A stretch of DNA of 64,000 nucleotides, from NCBI GenBank assembly GCA_003024785.1, contig PUQB01000521.1, positions 1 to 64,000 on the forward strand. Reading direction: 5' to 3'. The DNA comes from Selaginella tamariscina. Lineage: Eukaryota; Streptophyta; Lycopodiopsida; Selaginellales; Selaginellaceae. Within the stretch, counting starts at the first letter, position 1. Each line of letters starts with the position of its first letter. The notes under the pieces were generated by a model. The model was given only the letters and a program-made list of their open reading frames with translations. It ran no database searches and was not told where the DNA came from. This document shows, one piece after another, positions 32,484 to 44,735 of the stretch. The position numbers and the translations under genes are program-made.

Positions 32484-35400
32484 ATGTATAATACTGGAGA
32501 TAAAGTATGTCTTCTTCGGAACAACGAGATAGTTGGCACTGGAACTGTGGAAGTTCGAGATGATAATGCATCATGTCACAATATTGCCCAAGGATCTTGT
32601 GTGTACGTATGGGTGAACACCATTTTCAAGCATGTTGAGGTTCCTGGAATGGAATTTGAGGAGGGTTCTCCTGTATTGTGGAATTTGGATGAAGTCAAGG
32701 CTGACACAGAATATACAGAGTCACAAACAAACAGTAGCACGAGTTTTCCAGATGATGGCTTGCCTGCTGTGATGGATGAGGTGATTCTCTTTCTTCATGA
32801 GATTGAGGTTGGGAGAGGCATCATCACAGCTATAAATCCAATGGAAGCAGTGTCAGAAGAGAAACTAGGGTCCGACTTCGTGGGTGTAGTTGTGACAGAG
32901 GTTTCACCTAATGGCACTTTGCATCCTGGATCCCTCGTGAGGTGGCGAACATCTGAATTAAGACGGCAAGATGGTTCAACATATTCTGGGTTGGATTTCA
33001 ATAATAACAACCCGGAAGAACAACTCATATTTGAAGAGGTTCCTTGCATTGGTCCTATTAAAGAAAAAGGCGATTCATGGGTTGCAGATCTTCCCCTACA
33101 TGTTTCAGCAAGAGGATGAAGATGGATCCTACATCTTCCGAAAGTGTTACGAGCATTTCCACGATTGACTGCTGCAAGAAGAAGTGTTGTCAGATGGCAG
33201 ACCGGAATGAAATTACCCAATGTAGACATGTCTTTCGTACGCTCACCCAAAAGCAAAGGCATGAGTTTGTATATGCTGCACTAACTGGGTGTATTGATGG
33301 AATGGCTTCGGACACAGGTTATCAGAGTACATCCATGGTATTTAATAAGGTGGCCATCTGCTTCAAAGCTTGGTAATATATGGGATCCCAAAGACCACGT
33401 TCTACCGTCGGAGGGATGAGTGGTTAGATGGAGCGCGAACCTCAGTACATGGGAACACTGGCTTGGTCAAAACCCGCTCTCACATTATGGCAGCCATAGA
33501 GATACTCAAGGCTTTTGTGGAAGCAAATGCAGACAGGATGCCTCACAAATGCCGAACCACAAATGCAGGGGTCAGGGAAAATCTCAAGGTTTTGCCTTCG
33601 ATCTACACTCAATTGAAGCTGTGTGAACATGTGAACAAGTGCCTCAGCTTGATGGGGCTGCAAGCAATCTGCACTGGTACCTTCAACAACATATGGAATA
33701 CTCATTTTAAGGATGTGGAGATTGCAAAACACTCTAGCTTTTCCAAGTGTGACACTTGTACATCATTGAAGGCTGCAGAGGCTTGTGCAAAAACCTTGGT
33801 GGAGATCACTGCCATTCAAAAGAAGATGGAGGCCCACATGATTGCAACAAACTTGCCGGTCTCAGTACTATGCACACCGCATGCTTTCTGTGTCACACCC
33901 ATCAGAGTACCTGTGCTTGATCCATGACAAGATGGATCATTCAAAGACCAGCATTCCAAAGCTCGTTGCAACACCAAAGTGCCTTGGAAATGTCATGAAA
34001 CTTCCGATTTCATTGACAGGTGTGCTAACACATGGACACGGTTGTGAATCATATGGACACTTTTCACTTCCACATTGGTCTAGCGACTCCAATTTCACTA
34101 TTGGGTCGTTGGCCATGTGTTTCAGAAACCTTGAAGCCCACTCACAGACAAGTCCTATCGGTGATCTCAAAGTGAAGAAACAACACCTTCAACCTTTACA
34201 TAATGCTCTCATGAACACGTCTGCACTTGAGGCTACTTGGGAATATGAGAGGCATTGTCAGCAACCTGCACAAAAAACAGATGGCCCTGTTGAGAGTTCA
34301 GGTTCAGTGGAGGGATCTAGCTCAAATAGTGTACATGTGTCCTCAACATCAAATAAGCTTCCTCGTCATTTGCTTTTACAGATGGATAATTGTGCAGGCG
34401 AGAACAAAAATAGGTAAATCATTTTACTTAAGGGTTTCTCAAGCTCATACTTACTTTTATTTTCTAGATATGTGCTAGCATACTTGTCAATGCTTGTTGC
34501 CAAAGGTGTGTTTGAAACAATCACGCTCAGTTTTCTTATGGTTGGTCACACTCATTGATGCGTTCTTCAGCAAGGTCTCCAACTCTACAAAAAGGACAAG
34601 TGCACTTACCTTACCGCATATGATGAATCTTTTTGAAAATTGCATCTCCAAAAAAAGTTGTGCTTTGCTTGTGACTGAGGTGCCAGACTTCAAAAAATTT
34701 CTCAAGGAGTATATAAAAGAGGGGAGTGATTCTTTAGTTGGTCACCTTGTGCCGCTACAATTCTTTTTCTCCATACGAGATGGTATACCTATTATGCAGT
34801 ACAAGTTACGGCCATCAGAGCAGGAGTGGTTACCGAAAGAGGGGTTAATGCTCTTCAAAAGTGGAGAGAATGGAAAGCCACTTCTCCCAGAAGGACAACC
34901 AGACCCTATTCCATTGAGTGCCCAGCTCAAGGAACAAGAGGTTATTATTGATGGCATCAAAAAATATGTGGCATGGGTTCAAAAATCGATGCCAAAGAAT
35001 TCTGATAAGGCAACTGGTTACTCAGAACTATATAAGCATGTGGTTGACTATTGGGAGACTGTTGTTCGAGAGTTGGAAGGGCCTACTGTCACAAGTACAG
35101 AATTGCAACACCCTTTTTGGCCTAAAACAAGGTGGCGAGAGGAGATTGAAATGACATCACTGAGCACAGACGACATAGAAGCCAGTAGTGATGTGGAAGT
35201 GCAAACCCCACACTTTGTTGGACAAAGGAACCAAAAACCTAAAGCATACTTTGATTGCTGCCAGGATCTTCAAAAACTAATGATGGTTCTCATTACTCCA
35301 GATGCGTCATATAATCAGCCTATTTGGATGGGTCAAATTATCGACACACCTGAAGTAATCACAAAAAATAGTATTGTTAAGGTTCAAACCACAAAAAAGG

Positions 35401-35580
35401 CGACACGAGAAGGAGAGCGAAAGATATAATGGATGCCTAGAGAAAACATGGTCTCCCAATCAAAAAGACCCAGCATGTTTTATAAATGTTAAATCCATTC
35501 GATATGGGTGGATGTCAAGAAGCGTTGATAAAGTCACGATTAACAAAACTGCAAGGGAATGTATGTTTTCTGAAGCTTAA
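32484..35580 (+). pseudogene. Transposase-like DUF7869-type protein (copy B, frameshifted)
   Basis: This is the presumed transposase of the element. From the first AUG after the acceptor: a beta-rich module (GDKVCLLRNNEIVGTGTVEV), a second similar one (VILFLHEIEVGRGIIT), a Cys-rich segment (CCKKKCC), a region like that preceding DUF7869 (RTLTQKQRHEFVYAAL, then GIPKTTFYRRRDEW), and a Cys pair (KCDTC). The putative catalytic part has IHDKMDHSK, MDNCAGENKN and, after a 54-bp intron, VGHTHEDID; these fit a D-D-(H/D) RNase H-like core. Frame is lost at about 33057, a stop follows the Ala-Trp codons at about 33374, and further indels lie near 33845 and 34553. Copies A and D read through some of these points, so an intact relative may exist elsewhere. 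Confidence 0.72.
34414..34467 (+). other. 54-bp intron of the transposase gene (copy B)
   Basis: GTAAATC...TTTTCTAG lies between the MDNCAGENKN and VGHTHEDID motifs. Position and length are identical in all four copies. Confidence 0.8.
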
Positions 35581-36074
35581 AGCAATTACAAAATTATAAA
35601 ATATCATATATTTAATATTCATAATTATTATAAACTCTTTAATAATAGTACCAAATTGTTTACTTAACTATATAAATTTAAAAAATGATATGGAAGATTG
35701 ACTATATTATTATAGGTTTATATATATTTATTATTACTATAAATTTTTAATTAATATTATATTTAAATATTAATATTTTAATAACAACATCAATATTTAT
35801 ATAATGTACCTCTTATGCTCTTCCTTAATTGTTATATTAGGCAATATATTATATAATTTAATACCTTTATTTATAATGTTTAATTTTTGTTCAATGAATG
35901 CTATAATTTATTAAAGGGTAGAATACAAAATAGAATATTCTAAAGAATATTCTATTTTCAAACATATATTCTAAAGAATATTCCTTTAATATTAGAAAAT
36001 GCTAATTAAATAGCTAAAATTGCTAATTATTAGGAAATGGGACTATAGCCATGCCCATTTTTTACAACTTGCAT
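35581..36074. other. AT-rich 3' tail and right terminal repeat of copy B
   Basis: Non-coding, with repeated AATATTCTAAAGAATATT motifs (35935-35990). It ends in the terminal repeat GCCATGCCCAT...TACAACTTGCAT. The same tail is at 1240-1742 and 61808-62322. It is missing from copy C. Confidence 0.75.
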
Positions 36075-36077
36075 ATT

Positions 36078-38847
36078 AGTTTTTTGAAGATCCTGGCAGC
36101 AATCAAAGTATGCTTTAGGTTTTTGGTTCCTTTGTCCAACAAAGTGTGGGGTTTGCACTTCCACATCACTACTGGCTTCTATATCGTCTGTGCTCAGTGA
36201 TGTCATTTCAATCTCCTCTCGCCACCTTGTTTTAGGCCAAAAAGGGTGTTGCAATTCTGTACTTGTGACAGTAGGCCCTTCCAACTCTCGAACAACAGTC
36301 TCCCAATAGTCAACCACATGCTTATATAGTTCTGAGTAACCAGTTGCCTTATCAGAATTCTTTGGCATCGATTTTTGAACCCATGCCACATATTTTTTGA
36401 TGCCATCAATAATAACCTCTTGTTCCTTGAGCTGGGCACTCAATGGAATAGGGTCTGGTTGTCCTTCTGGGAGAAGTGGCTTTCCATTCTCTCCACTTTT
36501 GAAGAGCATTAACCCCTCTTTCGGTAACCACTCCTGCTCTGATGGCCGTAACTTGTACTGCATAATAGGTATACCATCTCGTATGGAGAAAAAGAATTGT
36601 AGCGGCACAAGGTGACCAACTAAAGAATCACTCCCCTCTTTTATATACTCCTTGAGAAATTTTTTGAAGTCTGGCACCTCAGTCACAAGCAAAGCACAAC
36701 TTTTTTTGGAGATGCAATTTTCAAAAAGATTCATCATATGCGGTAAGGTAAGTGCACTTGTCCTTTTTGTAGAGTTGGAGACCTTGCTGAAGAACGCATC
36801 AATATCCAACCATAAGAAAACTGAGCGTGATTGTTTCAAACACACCTTTGGCAACAAGCATTGACAAGTATGCTAGCACATATCTAGAAAATAAAAGTAA
36901 GTATGAGCTTGAGAAACCCTTAAGTAAAATGATTTACCTATTTTTGTTCTCGCCTGCACAATTATCCATCTGTAAAAGCAAATGACGAGGAAGCTTATTT
37001 GATGTTGAGGACACATGTACACTATTTGAGCTAGATCCCTCCACTGAACCTGAACTCTCAACAGGCCATCTGTTTTTTGTGCAGGTTGCTGACAATGCCT
37101 CTCATATTCCCAAGTAGCCTCAAGTGCAGACGTGTTCATGAGAGCATTATGTAAAGGTTGAAGGTGTTGTTTCTTCACTTTGAGATCACTGATAGGACTT
37201 GTCTGTGAGTGGGCTTCAAGGTTTCTGAAACACATGGCCAACGACCCAATAGTGAAATTGGAGTCGCTAGACCAATGTGGAAGTGAAAAGTGTCCATATG
37301 ATCACAACCGTGTCCATGTGTTAGCACACCTGTCAATGAAATCGGAAGTTTCATGACATTTCCAAGGCACTTTGGTGTTGCAACGAGCTTTGGAATGCTG
37401 GTCTTTGAATGATCCATCTTGTCATGGATCAAGCACAGGTACTCTGATGGGTGACACAGAAAGCATGCGGTGTGCATAGTACTGAGACCGGCAAGTTTGT
37501 TGCAATCATGTGGGCCTCCATCTTCTTTTGAATGGCAGTGATCTCCACCAAGGTTTTTGCACAAGCCTCTGCAGCCTTCAATGATGTACAAGTGTCACAC
37601 TTGGAAAAGCTAGAGTGTTTTGCAATCTCCACATCCTTAAAATGAGTATTCCATATGTTGTTGAAGGTACCAGTGCAGATTGCTTGCAGCCCCATCAAGC
37701 TGAGGCACTTGTTCACATGTTCACACAGCTTCAATTGAGTGTAGATCGAAGGCAAAACCTTGAGATTTTCCCTGACCCCTGCATTTGTGGTTCGGCATTT
37801 GTGAGGCATCCTGTCTGCATTTGCTTCCACAAAAGCCTTGAGTATCTCTATGGCTGCCATAATGTGAGAGCGGGTTTTGACCAAGCCAGTGTTCCCATGT
37901 ACTGAGGTTCGCGCTCCATCTAACCACTCATCGGGTCTTTGGGATCCCATATATACTGTACCAAGCTTTGAAGCAGATGGCCACCTTATTAAATAGGATG
38001 TACTCTGATAACCTGTGTCCGAAGCCATTCCATCAATACACCCAGTTAGTGCAGCATATACAAACTCATGCCTTTGCTTTTGGGTGAGCGTACGAAAGAC
38101 ATGTCTACATTGGGTAATTTCATTCCGGTCTGCCATCTGACAACACTTCTTCTTGCAGCAGTCAATCGTGGAAATGCTCGTAACACTTTCGGAAGATGTA
38201 GGATCCATCTTCACCCTCTTGCTGAAACATGCAGGGGAAGATCTGCAACCCATGAATCGCCTTTTTCTTATAATAGGACCAATGCAAGGAACCTCTTCAA
38301 ATATGAGTTGTTCTTCCGGGTTGTTATTATTGAAATCCAACCCAGAATATGTTGAACCATCTTGCCGTCTTAATTCAGATGTTCGCCACCTCACGAGGGA
38401 TCCAGGATGCAAAGTGCCATTAGGTGAAACCTCTGTCACAACTACACCCACGAAGTCGGACCCTAGTTTCTCTTCTGACACTGCTTCCATTGGATTTATA
38501 GCTGTGATGATGCCTCTCCCAACCTCAATCTCATGAAGAAAGAGAATCACCTCATCCATCACAGCAGGCAAGCCATCATCTGGAAAACTCGTGCTACTGT
38601 TTGTTTGTGACTCTGTATATTCTGTGTCAGCCTTGACTTCATCCAAATTCCACAATACAGGAGAACCCTCCTCAAATTCCATTCCAGGAACCTCAACATG
38701 CTTGAAAATGGTGTTCACCCATACGTACACACAAGATCCTTGGGCAATATTGTGACATGATGCATTATCATCTCGAACTTCCACAGTTCCAGTGCCAACT
38801 ATCTCGTTGTTCCGAAGAAGACATACTTTATCTCCAGTATTATACAT
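36078..38847 (-). pseudogene. Transposase-like DUF7869-type protein (copy C, truncated)
   Basis: Its N-terminal half is the best preserved in the window. One frame runs from the acceptor site through the two beta-rich modules, the Cys-rich segment and KCDTC to about 37429. A shift before the IHDKMDHSK block then moves the rest to other frames. The frame 36857-36030 carries IDAFFSK and continues to the truncation point at the codons for CCQDLQK. The GHTHED part is deleted (ATATCCAACC at 36800-36810), so the putative catalytic site is broken. The 54-bp intron is at 36884-36937. Confidence 0.72.
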
Positions 38848-38996
38848 ATTGTCCTGCACATAAATAATTGTGTTATTTATGATATCTGTTTATGCAATAT
38901 TTTAAGAAATCATAACTGCGTTGCTTAATAATATGCATGTGCAATAATACATAATTATATAAAATAATATCTCATGCTTTATTAATATAACTGATG

Positions 38997-39741
38997 GGCG
39001 GGATTAATCCCGCCGCAGACTCTACCCCTTCAGAGTGAGTCGGCGGGATTAATCCCGCCGTCGACTCTACCCCATCGGAGAGAGTCGGCGGGATTAATCC
39101 CGCCGCCGATCCTCGTCGGAGAGAGGCGGCGGGATTAATCCCGCCGCGGGCTCCCTCCGACGAGAAGTAGCGGCGGGATTAATCCCGCCGCGGGCTCCCT
39201 CCGACGAGGAAGTACCGGCGGGATTAATCCCGCCGCCGGATCTTCCTCGTGAGAGTCGGCGGGATTAATCCGCCGCAAATTCCTCCACGAGGAAGAGGGG
39301 GCGGGATTAATCCCGCCCACACACTGACGACGGAGAATAGGCGGCGGGATTAATCCCGCCCACAACTCTGACGACGGGGAATAAGCGGCGGGATTAATCC
39401 CGCCACAACTCTCTCCGAAACTATGATTTCAAAGAGATTCGGGATGAATTCTGCCCACAAATATTTAAAACAGGGAAGTATGGCGAGATTAATCCCGCCA
39501 CCCCTTCTCTGCCTCCTAAAATGGTTGGCGAGATTAATCCCGCCGACAACTCTTTCTAATAAATTCAAGTAAATCATTATCAGTTGAGAGAGTTATCGGG
39601 GATTAATCTCGCCGCTCTTTTTAAGAGGCGGAGAAGCATTGCCCGAACTAATTCTGCCATAGCTATGAAAGAGATGGTGGCGGGATTAATCCCGCCACCT
39701 CTTCAAAGAGGCGAAAAAAAATGGCCGGATTAATCCCGCGC
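38997..39741. repeat. Palindrome array, about 15 units (copy C)
   Basis: Mirror of the copy B array with the same GGCGGGATTAATCCCGCC consensus, same spacing and same gradient of degeneration away from the transposase. Unit number and spacers differ from B, so arrays have gained or lost units. Confidence 0.9.
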
Positions 39742-40239
39742 CCCGGCTAACCGAGAATATTAAGTTAAAAGTATATTTAAACGGGATAAATCCCTAACAG
39801 AATATATTGTAATCCTAATGCATTCCTAAATCCCTAAATTCTAAAATTTAAGAGAGAATGTAAGAGAGTGAATCTTTATAAATATATCTAAATTTGTTTA
39901 TAATACTTACTTGTAAACAGCACTGAAGGCGCCGTGCTTTCCTATAAACAATAGCACCCAATTTAATGTCGCTCCTGAGCTGATCACTAAGAAGAAAAAA
40001 GAAAATCTGAAGAGTGAAAAAAAAGAAATGAAGAAACCCTTGCCGGAGAAAGAACCAGATCTGAATTTGAGTGGGAAATTAAATGTATTTTCAAATTTAC
40101 ATGTCAGACTGATAATACTTATGTCAGAAATTCAAATTTTTGAAATAACAGAAAAGAAAATTTAAGATGAGTTGAAACAAATAACCGACAGTCTGACATA
40201 TATACTCTCCAATTCCAATGAGTGTTTTAAAATTGCATT

Positions 40240-41880
40240 TAATGTTATTCAAGTGCTTCAAGCTGTTTAATATTACGAAATTTTTGTAATTATTCTACAT
40301 TCTTAATATTCAAGTATATATTATTAGTTTATATTATATTATATATATATATATATATAATATATATATATATATACACTAATAAATAAATAAATTGATA
40401 TATTATTATGTATCATTTAAAATATATTCATAGTCTGTTTATTATTATTATTTTCTTAATTACTCGAGTAATTAATTTACATTTCCTACTATTAATGGGA
40501 TATTCTTTATTATTTTCTTAATATTGAAAGAATATTCCAATATTAAACCTGATTATCATAATTAAATTAGTCTTATTTTAATTATCTCAGTAATTATTCT
40601 ACATTTGTATATATTAATGGGATTTTCTCAATTAATTTGTTATTATTTCAAGAATATTTAGTGTTAAACCTTATTATCAATATTAAATTAATATATATTA
40701 TTAAAACTATATATGGCTATATATTAGATAAAATCATATATTATTATGTATAATTTAAAATATGTTCATAGTGTGTATATTAATATTATTTTCTTAATTA
40801 TTCGATGTTTGTTTTGCACATATTATATATAAACACAATCATAAATTTATATATACATGTGCACACGCATTAGAAGCACTTACAGAGACACATATGCACA
40901 CACATGCACATTGCCCTAAACCAAACTTGAGAAATTATATGTTCTTCTTTATTGAAAAACATCATGTTCAACGCATGTATGATCTATATGTACTCAGTGT
41001 GTGTGTATGTAACACATTGAATTTACACATGTAATATATATGTATGTTGTGTGTATACACGTGTATGTATATATGTGTACTAATATATGCAATGTGTACG
41101 ATTTTCATTTGTTAACACTCTATCTCTTCTCTCATACATACACAGTGTCACCATGCATAATCCCTTCTCTCATACATACACACCATGCATGATCATGATC
41201 CATAATATGTAGCCTGTCTCTTCTCTCATACATACACACATGCATGATCCATAATATATGATGTTACAATATTATGTAATATGTATAATGTATATCTGTG
41301 TATAACACTCACTCCTCTCATACATAAACACCATGCATGATCCATCTAACCTAAACCCTAAACCCTAAACCCTACATTGAATTTACACATGTAATATGTA
41401 TGTATGTCTGTGTGTATACACGTGTGTATGTATATGTGTGTACTAATATATCCACATGTGTATGAATTTAATTTGTTAACACTCTTCTCTCTCTCATACA
41501 TACACACCATGCATGATCCATAATATGTATTGTCACTCTTCTCTCATACATACACACCATACATGATCCTGTACTCTTCTCTCTAATATTAATATGTACT
41601 AATATGTATGTATTCTGTGTATAATATTATGTGTGTATATAGTTATCGCTGCACGTGAAACTTTAATACTCTCATGACATACACGTGTTAACCCTTGCAT
41701 GATATTTATCTTGGGGTGTATGTGATACACCCATGCACACGCACACGCTGATAATATAATGAAAGAATATTCGTTTAGGGCGAATCTATAGTTTATTCTT
41801 TTTAGGGTTTAAGTATATTCTTAGAAGTATATTTGATTAGGGTTAATTATATTCTATTTCTTTTAGGGTTAAGTATATTC
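40240..41880. repeat. AT-rich spacer and degenerate tandem repeats (copy C)
   Basis: Reverse complement of 29580-31050, with a TA dinucleotide run (40335-40375), CATGCATG-type units (41120-41520) and a telomere-like CCCTAAACCCTAAACCC block (41350-41375). No genes are seen. Confidence 0.7.
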
Positions 41881-41899
41881 CTAGGGTTTGTAATGCGCC

Positions 41900-42497
41900 A
41901 CACAATTTCAAAATTCCAAATGAACTGGCCAGGCATCTGTTTGCACTCCAACGGCCTGAACCTCCATTCGATACACCGATAACTGAGAGTGACGTATTCG
42001 GCAATGTACGTTATCCAAACATCACAAATCAAAGCGGCACGGAGCATCGTCAACTTGATCAGGGTCCTCACAATGATGCGTGGGTTTGACTACTACACTA
42101 GGGGTCGTCTTGAAGGAGTGTTACCTTCGGGATACATGTGTATTTGCCGTTGAAAAGGATAAGACCATGGTTGAGGACCTGAACAATGGATCGATAGGTT
42201 CTCAACTGACTACCCCAACGAATCCATAAAGGAGTATTTGAGAAAGTTCCTTCCCGATAAATGCGATAGCTCTTGAAGACGAATCTGGTTCAATGTTGGA
42301 GTCTGAGGACGAACTTCAATCAAATATTAGACCGGAAGTTATCTCGAGGAGTAAGAACATTCGCACACTCCATTACCCATGGAAACATTAATAGAAGATA
42401 CAGAGATCATGAACCATCTCACAAGCGGCTTAGACCTTCTTCGCCTCACTCAGAAGGTATAGCGAAGAAAGAATTTGTTAATGAGTTCTTAGAGTGA
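41900..42497 (+). pseudogene. Uncharacterised cargo ORF (copy C)
   Basis: Homologue of 28841-29460. Short frames show PSDTPI, GNVRYPNITNQ-like sequence and, from 42273, SLRTNFNQILDRKLSRG in the alternative frame. Several indels break it. Confidence 0.4.
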
Positions 42498-42751
42498 TGA
42501 ATAGTTGTAAATGAGAATAACATAAGGCATTTTATAATATTTCGTTTATATTTGTACAGAAAATAAATTCTCAAGGATTAATGAAGCTTTTAGTTCAAAC
42601 ATGGGTCACACATTAACAAGGTAAATAATATACCTTGATAATTTTAAGGTCAGCTAATTATCATTTCGCAGATGTAATGAAACAATTGAGAACATGGATT
42701 TTCAGTATTGGCATGAGGTAAGAGAGGGGTTTGGCGACAATTTTTTGTGCC

Positions 42752-43931
42752 ACATGTCAGAATGACAGAGTTCATGTAGGAAATGGATAATATGCAGCTC
42801 AAAACATCGTTACCATGGGGCCACTTCAGTTTTTTCATCATCATTTTTATTGGCTTCAGTTCCGAAATCAATTTCTTCAAGCGCATGCAATATCTGAATC
42901 TTGTAAGATGATGTACAATTAAATGATGAAGGGATAGGCAACGAGATAGTGTCAATGGATAAATGTGAAAGGGAGCAAACAAGTGATTTGCAAAGTATTC
43001 AGAGGCAATGCTATCCCATGTTATCATGGCCATATTATGTTGTTGGATGTCAATGGTGTTCTGCTTCATCAACAAAGGCCCGAGGATAGAAAAAAGAATC
43101 AAACAAGGAGATTTCATTCCTTGTCATGGTAAATTTTGATATAATATTATTTTTCGTCCAGGGTTGGATCGTCTCTTTTAAAAGCTTAAGGAGATGGGTG
43201 CACTTATGGGGATTTGGTCATGCATGCAGATTCATAACTTAACACCGATGTGAATTTGCTTAAGAAACATTGCAGTGTTGCAGAAGAGGTGATTCGTAAA
43301 GATTGGATTTTTGACCAGCAATATGTTTAAACCTCTCGAATTTCACAATATAAGAAGGAAAGCAAGTCATACTTCTGCAAGAATGAAAGATTAATTGGGC
43401 TTCATGGGGAGATCAGTCGCTTAAGGATAATAAAGAATGCACATATCTTAGTAGTAGACGACTCTCCTTAGAAGGCTATGCTCAACCAAACATTGCTTGT
43501 ATTCATTCAATCACTTTCAATCCATATTCTGATACTGATATTATGGATGAGCTAGTGAATTACTTGGATACGTGCCTCAGAAAGAAGAATCTCAAAAAAT
43601 TTTTATGAGCAGTATTCACCGTATCAACATTTCCTGAAGCTTTCTTTCTCGTGATTTTGAATTTTATAAAATGAAGGATAGCAACCGGGCGCTTTATAAT
43701 ATTATTCTTAAGGAACGTCATTCTTTAGATGAGCCTTTATGCAGACCTGGTCTTATTACATCTTATGTATTAACAAGGATGGCAACTCCCAATTGCATTC
43801 GTGAGAGTGTTAGGTGGTGGTGGCAACAACATCAAGATATTGACCAAAATGATTTGATTAATCCGGAGAGTGATGATTTAAATAAAATGAGGAGAGATTT
43901 CTCTGTATGGTTAGGAAGAAAGTATTTATAA
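42752..43931 (+). pseudogene. FCP1/NIF-like HAD phosphatase cargo (copy C, heavily frameshifted)
   Basis: The motif-I block (LLDVNGVLLHQQRP, about 43040-43080), the RPGLDRL block (about 43160) and the DDSP block (about 43455) are all present but in different frames, with an in-frame stop just after DDSP. The C-terminal 86 codons (43671-43931, with ATPNCIRESVRWW) are open. It is less conserved relative to B than the transposase half is. Confidence 0.65.
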
Positions 43932-44160
43932 ATAAATTACATGTTGATAAGAAAATAACATGTTGAATATTCTAAGATAGTTTAGGAATATTCCTTACTA
44001 AGTAAGGTTATTGAAGGATTAATTAATTAATTAATTAATATTTAAGGCTTAATTACATATTAATTAAATGATTAATTAATAATTAAAACTTAAGTATTAA
44101 TTAGTAATTATTTATATTCTCATTTTCACGTATCATGCCCACTTTAGTTACAATGTGCAT

Positions 44161-44490
44161 AGAGTATGAAGTTGAAGATCTCCATTTTGCTTATGAAACT
44201 AAGTAAGGAAACTTGTTAAGTTCTATAGTTTGTATTGAAGAACATTAATTAGCCAGAAACAATCAAATATATGATGGAGGTTGGGTTCTTAGAGAGTCAA
44301 TATTCAATAGAATTTGAGGTTCAATAATAGTTGAATTAGTTTCTTGACTCTGCATTGTTGTCAAACACTAATCATTCAAATTAGTGGAGATATTATATAC
44401 TTTCATATAACTTTGTGGGAAATGTTTACATAATTTTTGAAAGTTAAAAAATAGATATAATATTACAAATGTGTAGTAGTACAAATTTAG
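44161..44490 (+). mobile_element. LARD-2 interior fragment (left of nested insertion)
   Basis: Matches LARD-1 interior at about 20175-20330 and 21470-21590 (for example AAGTAAGGAAACTTGTTAAG and AACACTAATCATTCAAATTAGTG). The fragment resumes at 55367 after the nested gypsy element. Confidence 0.7.
44486..44490. repeat. Target-site duplication TTTAG (left, gypsy-3)
   Basis: Matches TTTAA at 55367-55371. LARD-1 shows the empty site as GAGTTTAGAGAGAC near 21588. Confidence 0.65.
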
Positions 44491-44735
44491 TGTTAGGCAC
44501 CAATATGTACAAAAAAACCCTCACAAGACCACCCAACTCCCTGAGCTGTCCCTAGTCTCCACATGTTGCTCTCCAAAAAGGTTTAATATTAGAGTGCCTC
44601 CCTTAATCCTCCCATATCCCTTTATACACTAGATCTATATTCTTTTTGGATTCTTTTATATTTACGTAATAGCCTTTAAGGAATATTCTAGCTTATGGAA
44701 TACTATTTAAATTTGTTATATGGGTCATAACCATC

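Larger units (their letters stand above)
27102..36074 (+). mobile_element. DNA transposon copy B, full length (about 9.0 kb)
   Basis: Terminal inverted repeats ATGCA-CG-TTGTAACTAAAG...GGGCATG (27102-27129) and ATGCA-AG-TTGTAA...GGGCATGG (36074 inward) bound a minus-strand cargo block (27380-29460), a satellite-like AT-rich spacer, a palindrome array, a plus-strand transposase-like gene and an AT-rich tail. The dinucleotide after ATGCA differs at every end seen (CG, AG, AG, CA, TG). No target duplication is visible, because the right flank is copy C. The superfamily is not determined. Confidence 0.8.
27102..44160. repeat. Giant inverted repeat formed by copies B and C
   Basis: The left arm 27102-35280 pairs with the right arm 36075-44160. 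About 0.8 kb (35281-36074) in the middle is present only in copy B. The transposase halves are nearly identical, while the cargo halves show more substitutions and indels. Confidence 0.88.
36075..44160 (-). mobile_element. DNA transposon copy C, inverted, truncated at its transposase end
   Basis: Reverse-oriented copy lacking the last part of the transposase and the right terminal repeat. It abuts the right end of copy B at 36074/36075. Its outer end has the intact left terminal repeat (44124-44160, ending GTTACAATGTGCAT). All modules are in the same order as in B: transposase, palindrome array, satellite-like spacer, cargo ORF, phosphatase-like gene. Confidence 0.85.

Noticed and set aside
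27102..44160. Inverted repeat of an organelle genome
   Set aside because: It contains transposon genes with spliceosomal introns and cargo, with no rRNA or photosynthesis genes.
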